From positions 1,178,001 through 1,242,000 of the forward strand of contig AP026125.1 in assembly GCA_030295235.1 (NCBI GenBank): 64,000 nucleotides of DNA. The letters are read 5' to 3'. The translations under genes were made by a program, and so were the position numbers. Shown in pieces: positions 44,094 to 54,294 of this stretch. This DNA comes from Fistulifera solaris (Eukaryota > Bacillariophyta > Bacillariophyceae > Naviculales > Stauroneidaceae). A model generated the notes under the pieces. That model searched no databases. It was not told the origin of the DNA and was given only the letters and a program-made list of their open reading frames with translations. The stretch's first letter is position 1. The number at the start of each line of letters is the position of its first letter.

Positions 44094-47000
44094 TCCTCCC
44101 TGTCGGCTGCTAAGATTAACTGCGTCATGAGTCCTTCTCTAACAACAGGCACCAAAAGATCATGGATTTTCTCTGTCACATTCTTGGTTTCCAGATCTGC
44201 AATATTCCTTTCCGATCGAATAAACTTCACAACCAGCCTGGCTTCTTCCTTCTCCGTTGCAGCCATCATCTCCCTTATAAAATGCATTCGAATATCAATG
44301 TGTTTCGTCCTATTCCCCACAACTTGGTTTTCCATCAAGAAGATTGCGCCCGTGTTATCTTCAAACAAGGTAGCCGGTCGAATCTTCACCTTCGGAAACA
44401 ATTCTTCGAATAACATCTGCAAAAACTTGATGTCCGTCGCACACGTAGATGCCGCATAATATTCCGCCTCCGTACTTGACAGTGTCACCGCCGGTTGCAA
44501 CTTGCTTGAAAAGCCACACAAACAACCTCCAATGGTAACAAAGTAGCCAGTAACACTTTTCCGCTGACTCCTTGTTCGTAGCAAAGTTTGAATCCACCCA
44601 TGCGTAAACCTTCAAATTAACAGGCTCGCGCAACTTCAGATGAACGTCCGTACTCTCGAGATAGCCAACCAATCTCTTCATCGCTCTCCAATGTTCTTCG
44701 CCTGGCGAATCCATAAACATTGCAAGCTCCCTGACTGCATTTCCACATTCCGGAGCTACTTTCCGCACCAGCCACATGAGACGTCCGAGAAACTTCCGAT
44801 ACTGATCCTTATTAACTGGATCGCCTTCGTTCTTCACAAGCGATTCCCCTGGATAGCCCGGTGTCTTCTCAGCTTTCAACGGTCCAATCAGCTCCTTCCA
44901 ATCCTTTACTATCTCGTCTTTGTACTCATCCATTCGCACTTCGTAGAACTCTCCTGCTTCATCCGATTTTCTCTCGTACCAAACTCCCAAGTGTTTCTGA
45001 ATCGGGCCCATTTCGGTAATGTTGAAGCGCTTCTTGATCTCTCTCTTGAACCAATTGATTTCTTCTTGGGGACCGGCAAGGATACAATCATCGACATACA
45101 CCACAATGATTAGTACTGTCTCGCCGTTCACCACTTTAAACCAGACACACGGATCCGCAGCACTCTGAATAAGCCCCAGCTTCCTCAATTGGGCACAGTA
45201 GAGCATGAAGTACTCTCGTGGACTCTGGACCAAACCGTACATCGCCCTCTCCAATAGGATGATGTAGTCAATTAACTCTTCATGCGTGATGTACCCAAAC
45301 TCATATAGCCCAAAGGGCCATTCAAGATACACCTCCTCTCTCAACTTCGCTTCTAGAAACGCAGCCTCAACGTCAATAACTTCAGTGACCCACATCTTCT
45401 TCCACATGTAAAGTACCACTGCCAAAACCATTCGAACCGACATGTCCGATGCAACAGGTGAATGCGAAGAGTGAAGTCCACACCAGGGATTTGAACAAAC
45501 CCCCCAGCGCACAAGTCCGAGCTTTGAAACGAATTCCCGTTGCCTCTTTCTTCTTTTTGAAAATCCACTTCGGCGTAACAGGCTTCCGTCCTCTCTCCTT
45601 CATCTGCTTTCTAGGAACCATCTTCCAAGCATCTCTTTTAATGAAATTTTCAATCTCCTTCTTCATTGCCTCTTTCCACTTGTCTGCATCCGGACCAACC
45701 AAGGCTTCCTTGTAAGTTTTCGGCGCACCAGGATCCGACGCCAACTCCGTATTCAAAACGTAGTGAAAATAACCTTCCGACACATCGATTGTATTGATCT
45801 CTCCTTTGGCGTTCATTGTTGGATTATATGAAGTGTCCAGCCTTGCCATTTCTCTATTCAGTCTTTTCATCGTCGATTGCGTCTCTTTCCGTTGATTCGG
45901 TGCTGGAGTATTGTCCGCCGTAGCCTCGGGTACCAGAGCTTCCGTAGGACCTTCCACAGCCACTTCGACAACTTCCTCTGCCGCTTTCTCTTCCACAACT
46001 TTCCTCCCTGCTCCAGCATCGACATCTTCGAGCATCACCGGTTTGATTGCGACTTCCTCCCCAATTTGGTCATCCTTTAAGTCGACTTCCATTCCAGCTG
46101 CAAACATCCTTAACTCTGATGCAACTGAAGCACTCGATCCATGCCAGTCTGCCCAAGTGACGTCACGTGAGAGAATGACAATATTTTCATCCGGCTTGTA
46201 AACACGATACGTATCGCCCGCATGCGAATCCGCGTACCCAACCATCACGCATTTCACTGACTTCTTCTCCAACTTGGGCTGTTTGTTTCGTAAAGTCACA
46301 TATCCGATCCGCCCCCACTGAACCAAGTGTTTCAGTATCTTAGGATGCTCGCCGTACCACGCATAATCAGGGCTCGATTCCACATTCCGATTCGGGACAG
46401 CGTTATCCAACTTCGTTGCCGTGTGAACAGCCTCGGGCCATAACTTTCCTTGATGCTCATCCGACAACTTCGCCGCCAACATCATCGCAAGGGCCTTATC
46501 GCGAATTGTCGTGAACTTCCTCTCAACAACACCGTTCATCTGCGGAGTATGCGGGGCAGTAAACTCCATAGTTATGCCCCTCGCCTCACAGATCTCCTTG
46601 AATGTTCCGTTCTCGCCTGCATTATCACACCGAATGTACTTTACGATTACGTTCGGATCTCCTTTCAAGCGATCAAGAAATAGCGTCATGACTTTGCCAA
46701 TCATCGACTTCTTTGTAACGAAGTAACTCCAAGCTTTGCGCGTGTAATCATCCACCAATAAGATCCAGTAGCAACTCTGTCCCAACGATTTCTTGTAGGG
46801 CCCACTCGTGTCCACGTAGAATCGTTCTCCTTTCGCCGTTGCTTTGATAGCCGTCGACTTGCACACCGCCTTTGCTTTCGCCTTCGCATACGCGCACGCC
46901 TCGCATGTCTCCTTGGTTCCAGTTAACTCGATTCCCAACTGTTTCATGAGACTCTTCAAAGGAATGTCGCTTGCGTGTCCGTACATATCGTGCGCAGCAT

Positions 47001-48402
47001 TTATGTCCATCTTCACTTTGGTCTCCACCGCATGGACATCTGACTTAACAACGCTAGCCTTCAAGTAGTATAACCCATAGTGTGACTGAGGTACCGTCAA
47101 CACACTCTTTCCGGAGGGGTCAGTGATCTTCATCGCACAACTGGTTATCTCAATCTTGCACCCTTGCTTCACTAAAGCCCCAGTACTGATAATATTCTTC
47201 GCGAACGTCGGCGCCACCTTGACTTCACTCAACTTCATAGTACCACCCACAGTAGCGAGCATGAGTGTACCCTTCTTGTGTACTTGGACTTCCTTTCCGT
47301 CACCGACGACCAAATACTCCTTCGTCGAAATAACATCGCTCAAAATCGTTTCATCCACAACAACATGGCACGTCGCTCCACTGTCGAGAAGGAACCTTTC
47401 CTTGTCTTTGACTCTCGACACTTCGACCGCGCCAACTTGATGAACGACGCCACAGAACTCTTCGCCGCCTTTGCCGACCTCATAGCACATGCCGACGAAC
47501 ATGTTCAGGTCCTTGTTCTCCGGCTTCGGATCCTTGCCGTTCGACTTGTCCGGACACTCGCGAGAGAAATGGCCTTCCTTGCCACAGTTGAAGCAGACTT
47601 TCTTCTTGTCGCTCTTGCACTCCACTGCCTTGTGTCCTTGTTTGCCGCAGTTGCGGCACTTTCCTTGAACTTCTTCTTAAAACCACCCTTGCCCTTTTCG
47701 ACGTTTAATGCTAAATTTTTATTTTCTTTTTTGTCTTTTTTCTTTTTCTTCGTTTTCTTCATCGTTCTTGGGCTTGAAACAGCGCTTCCACTTGTTCCGG
47801 ATCTCCTTCTCGAGGTCTTCAATCGAGGTCTCGTTGATCTTTCCGCTCAACTTCGTGATCACATCCGAATACTCGTCAGGAAGGTTGGCCAAGTAGTGGG
47901 CCTTCAAAACGAAACTTGGCTTCACATACTGCGATCCGATTGTCTTCAAACGGTTCTGCAACCGATCGCACTCCAGGAAGAACTTGTCAGGGTCATCTTC
48001 CTTCGACGCCAACTTGCACCGTCCGAACTCCGCCAACACTTCCGCCAAATCTTCCTCGCTGTTCCGGGCGTACTTAGCATCCAAAAGCTTGAATGCGTCT
48101 CTCGCATCGCCATCCGCTCTCTTGACAAGACCCAAAGGAACGCCTTCGCACGCAATCACCAACAAATCGATGATCTCGAGATTGCTTCGATACAACTCCT
48201 TGTCCTTCGCCGTCGCCGTCGCTCCCATCGCAACTTCCTTCGTGGGGATCTCGGCCTTCAGGTCATCGAACACACTCGTCCAACCTCTCTTCGTGATCAA
48301 CGACATCGTCTTGAACTTCCAGTCATCGTACGACTTCTCAGCGACCTTGTCGTCCAACGGGTAGAAGGTCAAAGCCCTCATCTTCTCTCCCTCGTCGGTC
48401 AT
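44069..48402 (-). CDS. retrotransposon Gag-Pol (copia), frame-broken
   Basis: Reading starts at the ATG at 48402 just inside the 5' LTR. Gag covers about 48402-47720; two CCHC zinc knuckles (CRNCGKQGHKAVEC and CFNCGKEGHFSREC) lie near 47650-47560. The protease has LLDSGATCHVV near 47390. Integrase shows an HHCC-like zinc site (H...H...CEAC) and D..D..E core residues, including VDDYTRKAW and RCDNAGENG. Reverse transcriptase carries YVDDCILAG near 45085, and RNase H carries SSTEAEYYAAS and the late EDNTGAI. Breaks lie near 47716-47755 (A-rich run), 47655-47671, 45500-45505 (run of six C), 45466-45475 and 44556-44570. Some copia elements use programmed shifts, but five of them are not usual, and several coincide with homopolymers. 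Confidence 0.9.
44094..44101 (-). promoter_or_regulatory. polypurine tract
   Basis: AGGGAGGA on the element strand, directly before the 3' LTR, is the expected plus-strand primer site of reverse transcription. Confidence 0.7.
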
Positions 48403-48438
48403 CTTGTCTTGTCTCGTAAACTTTTTTTCTCAACGCCA

Positions 48439-48450
48439 CGCTTATAAGCG
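48439..48450. promoter_or_regulatory. primer-binding-site region, 12-bp palindrome
   Basis: CGCTTATAAGCG, a perfect palindrome, directly abuts the 5' LTR where the tRNA primer should anneal. The CTTATAA core looks like a tRNA anticodon loop with UAU, which would suit half-tRNA priming as known from Drosophila copia, but the stem bases do not pair well. Confidence 0.4.
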
Positions 48451-48959
48451 TGTTGAAATTCTACCGCGGTCTGTAACTGCTCTCGGCTATCGGGGACTCC
48501 ACACACCCCAGACAAAAGACTATTGAAACAACGAACTTTTGCTCCAAACACTCGTTTACAGAATTATGACGATTTCCTACGATTACTTTCGCTTTCCTCT
48601 TTTCACTGGTCTCCGATCTGATCTTGATCTGATCATGATCCGATCTTGCCAAGTCCATTTCTCCAATAACAACTTTAGGATAAAATAGCCCTTTCTGCCA
48701 ATCCACCAGATTCTCCATTATTGCATGTTCCTTAGCAACTAGCAACAGTCATCGTCCATAATTGCATACTGGATTCTTCCGTGATCCCAAATCCCCAAAC
48801 ATATAGTTCGAAACACTTCCGAGACTCCTTTCACGAGTAGAATGCTTTCCCAATAAACTAGGCGGTCATTTCGAACCATTCCGACATCCGATGACGTGTC
48901 AACTCATGACTGAATAAATCTTTCAGTCCGACACTCAACCTCGACCTCGCTCTTTGACA
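48451..48959 (-). repeat. LTR (5' LTR in element orientation)
   Basis: 509-bp LTR, identical to the other copy apart from one T. Promoter and start of transcription are expected here, reading leftwards. Confidence 0.95.
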
Positions 48960-48965
48960 ACCCGT
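48960..48965. repeat. target-site duplication, right
   Basis: ACCCGT, matching 43578-43583. Confidence 0.85.
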
Positions 48966-49070
48966 CGCGCCACAAAAAATGGCGCGAAATAGAAAGGACG
49001 TTAAAATTCTGCCTCTCAGTACAAGCTTCTACGTAGGGCCTACGGCGAGGCAGAATTTTAACGTCGTTTC
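48966..49070. repeat. two adjacent hairpins next to the retrotransposon
   Basis: A 7-bp stem CGCGCCA/TGGCGCG (48966-48972 and 48980-48986) is followed by a 24-bp inverted repeat with one mismatch (arms 48992-49015 and 49047-49070, 31-nt loop). The inner 19 bp, GACGTTAAAATTCTGCCTC and its complement, are perfect. It is host DNA beside the insertion site, 170-280 bp upstream of the SpoU gene. Confidence 0.85.
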
Positions 49071-49242
49071 AAGAGCTTCGAAAAAATGAGACGGCGGGGC
49101 CTTTTGTGACGATGATAGACACTTTCTTTTGTAAAGGGTGGCTATGGCAAGTACAAGCCTAGCGTTGCTATTGATATCGCTTTTTAACCAACATAGAAAG
49201 ATACAGCAAGCTCTTTTGTAAAATAAAAGTGACTACTGCAGA

Positions 49243-49787
49243 ATGAATCAAATGAATGTTTCCCGGCAGTCGACGATATCTCAAAAACGTCCCGCTATGC
49301 ATTTGGTCATCACCAATATCTCCAAAAGGAACAACATCCGATCCCTCCTTCAATCTGCAGCTTCCTTTGGTTGCGCGAGTGTTCTGGTGGTGGGACAAAA
49401 ATGTTTGATTTTAGTGTCGACGGCAAGGATATGCCAGACTCAGTAGTGTCTCTCGTGACTTCGGGCCGTATGGCGATTCAGACATTTTCGAAATGGGAGG
49501 ACTGTGTTAACTATCTCCATCAAAACAAAATCCGTCTTGTCGGAGTGGAGATCCACGAAGACGCACAGCTGATCGAAAAGTTCTTTGACTATGAAGATAC
49601 AGCGTTCCTCATGGGAAATGAAGGACAGGGTATCTTGGAGAAGCATATGAAGTCATGCGATGCGTTTGTTCGAATACCGCAATATGGACAGGGGACGGCG
49701 AGTCTCAATGTTTATGTGGCCGCTAGTATTGTATTGCATCGTTACCATCACTGGCAGCGTACTACGACGTTCTCACCTGGAGAGTAG
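49243..49787 (+). CDS. SpoU/TrmH-family RNA 2'-O-methyltransferase
   Basis: SAM-dependent RNA ribose methyltransferase with the trefoil-knot SPOUT fold. All three SpoU motifs are visible: motif 1 NIRSLLQSAASFG (N and R in the active region), motif 2 FLMGNEGQGI and motif 3 IPQYGQGTASLNVYVAASI. The family modifies tRNA or rRNA; the target base cannot be told. The A-run at 49397-49401 is one base short, splitting the frame after VVGQK; corrected length is 181 residues, a minimal single-domain size like TrmL. The start is the ATG at 49243. The retrotransposon ends 284 bp upstream, so its LTR may influence this promoter. Confidence 0.85.
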
Positions 49788-50003
49788 ATCGACTTCGATC
49801 TTGCCTTTTTCATGCCCTGCAGACGGAGCCTGGTCATTCCGGTCAGATTATCCAGAAAACTAGTGAGACACTCAACGTGCAAGCCATGAAGGCTGCCAGA
49901 CGAGTCTACGCGTTTGACGCACTTATATGAAAGGACAAGTCATCGACGAATCATAACTAAGTCTAACGTAAGTACAGCTGCCTAGTCGCTACCTGTTCCC
50001 AAC

Positions 50004-50156
50004 ATGAGATTTACAGAACGCATACCTGACGAGTCCTTACAATTCTGCTTCACTTCGTACACGATTGCAGCTGTTGGCGCAGTGATGAAGCATGTATTTG
50101 GGATTAATGTCGCATTCGCCTTCGTCGATTCGAGAGAAAATAATCGCATTAAGTAA
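50004..50156 (+). CDS. possible small ORF or first exon
   Basis: Fifty residues starting MRFTERIPDE and followed by a mildly hydrophobic stretch (YTIAAVGAVMKHVFGINVAFAF). It could be spliced at 50149-50152 (AA-GTAAGG). No family recognised and no downstream exon identified, so it may be chance. Confidence 0.2.
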   Translation: MRFTERIPDESLQFCFTSYTIAAVGAVMKHVFGINVAFAFVDSRENNRIK

Positions 50157-50811
50157 GGCAGGTCAGCGGAAAAGTTTGAAGAAAGCTCTCCAACTTACCT
50201 CGTTGTGCCCTATACGATGTATGAACCATTTACGGAAGCACAAGTTAGAATGCTAATCACCTCGTGTAAAGTAAGGCTACCTAATTCGGCAGAATGTAAT
50301 ACGTACCATTCGAGACATTTCGAGTGGTTGTCGGTTGTCAAGCATGCTGTCTGGCAGTGTTGATGCATGTAGCCTGGATTCGTCTGTTAGTATATCACAA
50401 GTTATATCCAAAATCATGATAAAATAGTTAGTTCGCCTCTATGCATCATCGCACAAAAAGTTTGAGTTAAGTCGGACTCACTTCACATTCGCCTTGACTA
50501 GCCTGTTTTATTCGAAGCAAGCGAGCAATTAGGTGAGATTATGGAACGAAGACTTCGAAAGCGACCAGGAAGTAAAAATCGTACCCAAAGAACACACTTG
50601 GAATGATTGTCTTTCAGTAACTCTTTTTTGGCCTGGACAGCCGCTAACGCGAGCCAAACGAACAAAAGCTGCTTCCAGAGAGATCATGGGTACGGTATGT
50701 AGGAGGGGGTGCTATGAGCTGTTTGCCAAGATCCTTATCGATTAAATTGCTTGACGTCGTGTTGTGATGACCGCTCGAAAAGTTCATGAAAATCCAAAAG
50801 ACCGTCTCAAA

Positions 50812-50820
50812 TACGGAGTA
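50812..50820 (+). repeat. TACGGAGTA 9-mer
   Basis: Copy 6 of six, followed by CTACGTA. Confidence 0.7.
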
Positions 50821-51169
50821 CTACGTAATGTGCACCTCTTTTGAGTGTAAAATGCAGAGTACCCATTTGGGTTTCTTTATCGTAACATGAAACGTCCCAA
50901 AGATTTTCTATTCTAAAGTACAGAGACCTACCGGTACTTGATACTCTTAAGTGTTGAAGCGGTGCAGTTTCATCAACGCTTCGCGATTTTTCTCGCACGG
51001 AGCACGGAGTCGTTTGAAAACGCATTCGCTGTCGCTGCTCATCTCAACAACGTCTTCATCATTGCGTCTTCAATCGAAGTCTGTATTTACTTCTGCATGC
51101 ATTGAAACGCAAAACAATTGTAGATTCTGATACTTTATTTCGATATCTCTAGTTTTGTCGACAATTATC

Positions 51170-51642
51170 ATGGACAGAGGCGAGCAAGTTCCGGAGTCAA
51201 CGGTAAATGCTGAAAATTCTGCATCAGAACAACCTGCGGAGCAGTTGGTGGCTGATGCTTCAGACGCTTTAGGAGAGAATCTTCCGGAGGCAGAGTCGGA
51301 CGACGACGACGTAACCGTTATCATGCTAGACCAGACTGCGGAGAGTCAAGGTCACGGAGCGCTCGAATGGATTGAGCAGACCGGCCCGGAAATGGAAGAA
51401 CGCCGCCGCAATGTATTGCTCCGCGAACTGCGTCGCGTCCAGAGAGCTAGCTTTTACATTTCGCTCTATTGTGCCTCATTCCCACCGCACTCTTACTCAT
51501 TGTGGTCGCTACGGTTATTGGAGACGAAGAAGAATGCAGTTCGGATGCCACTTTCTGCGAACTTGAACCTCGCACCTTTATTAATGCGTTTACAACACGC
51601 TGTGTATGCGATCCGATCCCCGTGTCTCGGGTTTCGAACTAA
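51170..51642 (+). CDS. small single-pass membrane protein with Cys-rich tail, unrecognised
   Basis: Not recognised. The N-terminal two-thirds are acidic (Glu/Asp-rich, with DDDDVTVIML near residue 46) and end in a charged helix (EMEERRRNVLLRELRRVQRAS). Then comes one transmembrane helix (LLCLIPTALLLIVVATVIG) and a short tail with four Cys. A T is missing at 51452-51455; the corrected protein has 157 residues. The layout fits a tail- or single-pass-anchored protein with the acidic part in the cytosol. Further exons downstream cannot be excluded. Confidence 0.5.
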
Positions 51643-51840
51643 TGAGATAAACCATTTCGCTCATGATCGCATGCTGTAAATCGGCGTCTGTCATGCATTG
51701 CAAGTCACTGCCTTTTCGGGCGTATAGCCGTCAATACGCATTGATGCATTTACATTATAAGTTATTATGATAATCCACATTATTTATGAAGTTTTCAAGG
51801 AACATTCAAGTACATACCGACTGATGGCCTTCCTAGATCG

Positions 51841-52836
51841 TCACCTCCCGCCCGCGTTCATGACCAGTGTTATCTGTAGACAAGGTGCTTCTCCTTGCTC
51901 GGTTCGGAAAGTGTTCACCACCAGCCTGACATCCAGGCTGCTTTCCCTAAAGACACAAGAGGTAAACATATCAGCAGATATGGCTTGTCGAGGAAATACT
52001 GAATTAGTCTGGAAAACTCGAGCTTGTTGGAGAATGGAATGTGTCTCATCACACTGACAACGTGTTGACTTCTCCCACTCGCCCCGCATTCCGTTGTCGA
52101 ATCTCTCAAAAGGTGTTAGCTTGAGTGATATATGAGCTTCGCCCGCGCGTTCCGATTTTGTAGGGAAATCAAGAGTTCGGAGCTTGCAGCGTGTAATCGT
52201 CACTATGTATGGGTGATTCGACTCTGGTGAAATCGCGCCGCTCAGAAGATCAACCGCGCGAATCTCAGTGACGGGATCTACTGACACCCGGATGCAATCA
52301 TCGATATCATGATAGGCGGCAGGACCGATCCCAATTTCAAATACTAGCTCAGATGCCCGAACAGAGGACACTGAGCAAGTAGTATTGCCGCGCTCTCCCA
52401 AAGCAGAAATGAGGCTGCCGAGTTTCTGGTCCATAAAGTTGATATCATCCCTAATCCGAACGCTTTCAATATTTTCGAGGAATTTTTCAGTGCAGTCTAA
52501 TGCAAGGGATGACTGGTAGTCATCGCAGTTTTCTGTGGCAAGGTTCTCAACCAATGTCGCAGTTTGACGAAGCATTGATGGCAGAGTAATAAGGATAGCT
52601 GATCGGCAAGCTCTTTGTGTATGAGAGCAGGTGAGTTCGATCGGTGACAAAGAGCGAGCCAGGTGATTTGCTCGCTGAAAACAATCCTCGTATCGTGATA
52701 GGCACTTGGAGACATGGTTGTTCGCATTGGCTTTCAATTTAGGAATTTCGATTACGCGGCCGTTTTGGCTCAGATCATCCAATACAATCCGATTAATCAC
52801 CTCAGGAGAAGGCGGCTGTGTTTCCAGGGGTGGCAT
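51841..52836 (-). CDS. unrecognised protein
   Basis: Intact frame of 331 residues from the ATG at 52834-52836; the upstream in-frame extension starts only at a non-ATG codon. Helical N-terminal half with charged and Leu-rich stretches (NHLARSLSPIELTC, MLRQTATLVENLA) and a more beta-rich C-terminal half with many Cys. No domain recognised. The clean frame over 1 kb and a balanced composition support a real gene. Confidence 0.55.
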   Translation of the reverse strand: MPPLETQPPSPEVINRIVLDDLSQNGRVIEIPKLKANANNHVSKCLSRYEDCFQRANHLARSLSPIELTCSHTQRACRSAILITLPSMLRQTATLVENLATENCDDYQSSLALDCTEKFLENIESVRIRDDINFMDQKLGSLISALGERGNTTCSVSSVRASELVFEIGIGPAAYHDIDDCIRVSVDPVTEIRAVDLLSGAISPESNHPYIVTITRCKLRTLDFPTKSERAGEAHISLKLTPFERFDNGMRGEWEKSTRCQCDETHSILQQARVFQTNSVFPRQAISADMFTSCVFRESSLDVRLVVNTFRTEQGEAPCLQITLVMNAGGR

Positions 52837-53441
52837 ACTAATTATTTCGTTTACAATTTTGATGAAGTTCAAGATGGGCAAAGTCCATTTCTATGGAATG
52901 AAAGATTTTTCGGGGGGTGCGGAGTTGAAAGGTGAGGAGAGCGGAAGCGGAGCAAGGAGCGGAGTGTCCATCAAGCTGACAAATGTCTGTCACTGTTGGT
53001 ACTTTATGCTCTACATGGCCGAGTTTAAGGAGGAGTCGAATAACCCTTTTACGTTTTAGACTTAGACTAACTTTCCTTTCGTGGCTTCTCTCATTCCATA
53101 CTATAGCTCTTCATAGTAGTCTGGGGTAAATAAAATCGGAGAAACTCTTAACCTTACTTGAACAGAACACAGAGCACACAAGCACACCAAGGACCAGGAA
53201 GAATGTTAATATACTCTCTTTTCATAGTCGTTATGTCCTAAGACACCATCAATATGAGTTTGAGTCCTGCTTAGTACTGAATGATTTTTATTCATACGCG
53301 CATAAAAACATCACTTGGACTTGGAAAAACGAAATTTTTACATAGAGCTATATTTTTCAACAATTATCGCTATTTCCCTTTCCGCGAAAAGAAACATCAT
53401 CAGCGGCGAAGTAATCTCGAAAAAAAGACACAAGTGTTGAT

Positions 53442-53513
53442 TTTGTCTTTTTTTTCGAGACACGTCTTTTTTCGAGATCTTTGAAAAAGACGTGTCTCGA
53501 AAAAAAAGACAAA
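53442..53513. repeat. perfect 30-bp inverted repeat, 12-nt loop
   Basis: Left arm 53442-53471, right arm 53484-53513, both built of TTTGTC, an 8-T run, CGAGACACGTC and a 5-T run (or complement). Every base pairs. The transcript would form a long hairpin. Confidence 0.95.
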
Positions 53514-53780
53514 CTTTAAGATCGACATTCTTATTAAGGTTATTTTTGAGACTACCATTTCTTACACAAACAACTAGAGACCCCACCCCTACTTCTACTA
53601 ATTTTGCATCATTCGCGCTCCGATGCTGATGCGATCATGACGAATCACATGCGGGTGCGATGGATAAGTGGAAATGGGCGATCCGCGCAATCCGCGATGC
53701 TCGATCCGTGATCTGTTTATCCGATCTTGTTTTGAGAATAGAAAATATCCTTAATCGGAAATCTGCATTTTCTTTGCGAT

Positions 53781-53848
53781 GTCTTTTTTTCGAGATGCAT
53801 CTCTTTTCAAAGATCTCTAAAAGAGACGAGTCGTCTCGAAAAAAAGAC
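53781..53848. repeat. 15-bp inverted repeat with paired inner segment
   Basis: Arms GTCTTTTTTTCGAGA (53781-53795) and its complement (53834-53848) are perfect, with a second partly paired CATCTCTTTT/AAAAGAGACG segment inside. Confidence 0.85.
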
Positions 53849-54116
53849 AAAATCAACATTCGTGTCTTTTTCTCGAGACTTCGCCGCTCCTCATAGTTTC
53901 TTTCGCCGAAAGGTAAATAACAAAAATGTTGAAAAATGTTTCTCTATGTAAGATTTTCGTTTTTCATGTGCAAAAGTGTGTTTCTATGCGCGTATGAATA
54001 CAAGTCATTCAGAATTAAACGGTACACAAATCTACATTTACCGTGTCTTAGGAAACTTCGACTATCAGAAAAAGAGTAAAGTAACATTCTTCCAGGGACC
54101 AGGGCTTCGCGTTTCC

Positions 54117-54194
54117 ATGTCGCTGCGTTTTTCAAAGCTCGCAGTTTTCGTCTTCGTCGCAGCCGTCAGCAACGCGTTGACATCTGCAGAATGA
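54117..54194 (+). CDS. possible 25-residue signal-peptide-like ORF
   Basis: The peptide MSLRFSKLAVFVFVAAVSN plus a few residues has the composition of a signal peptide (basic start, hydrophobic core, small residues) and then a stop. It lies 100 bp upstream of the small plastid-protein gene. It could be an upstream ORF, a microprotein or the broken start of another gene. Confidence 0.25.
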   Translation: MSLRFSKLAVFVFVAAVSNALTSAE

Positions 54195-54294
54195 CAACAG
54201 CAAGAAGATGCTGATGACGAGTGCGGATAAGACGACGCATCTATAACCAAAAGCAGAGACACCAACCTAGAAACAAACTATCATTGCCCATAAA

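Larger units (their letters stand above)
43584..48959 (-). mobile_element. Ty1/copia LTR retrotransposon, CoDi-like, nearly identical LTRs
   Basis: A complete 5376-bp element in minus orientation. The LTRs (43584-44093 and 48451-48959) are 510 and 509 bp and differ by one T in a short T-run only. In element orientation they start TGTCAAAG and end TTTCAACA, the usual TG...CA. A six-base target duplication flanks it. Inside are Gag with two CCHC knuckles, a DSG protease, integrase, YVDD reverse transcriptase and RNase H in the copia order (PR-IN-RT-RH). The order and LTR identity point to a very recent insertion. The internal frame breaks match the error type seen in the host genes. Confidence 0.95.
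49788..51169. other. intergenic region with one possible small ORF
   Basis: 1.4 kb without a clear gene. A 50-codon frame from the ATG at 50004 to 50156 contains a hydrophobic stretch and ends beside a GTAAGG, so it could be a first exon; nothing downstream confirms it. One TACGGAGTA 9-mer lies at 50812-50820. Confidence 0.4.
53277..54012. mobile_element. foldback / long-TIR non-autonomous element
   Basis: Two imperfect inverted arms of about 170 bp (53277-53447 and 53842-54012) start CTGAATGA and contain TTCATACGCGCATA, ACATAGAG and TTTTTCAACA in the same order on opposite strands. Inside are two further, nearly perfect inverted repeats (53442-53513 and 53781-53848). No transposase or coding frame is present, so it resembles a MITE or foldback element. 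A target-site duplication could not be identified. Confidence 0.7.

Noticed and set aside
47278-48447. 389-codon plus-strand frame inside the retrotransposon
   Set aside because: It is the antisense shadow of gag, protease and zinc-knuckle coding sequence.
53660-53896. Plus-strand frame inside the foldback element
   Set aside because: It covers the inverted repeats, has no motif and is not expected to be coding.
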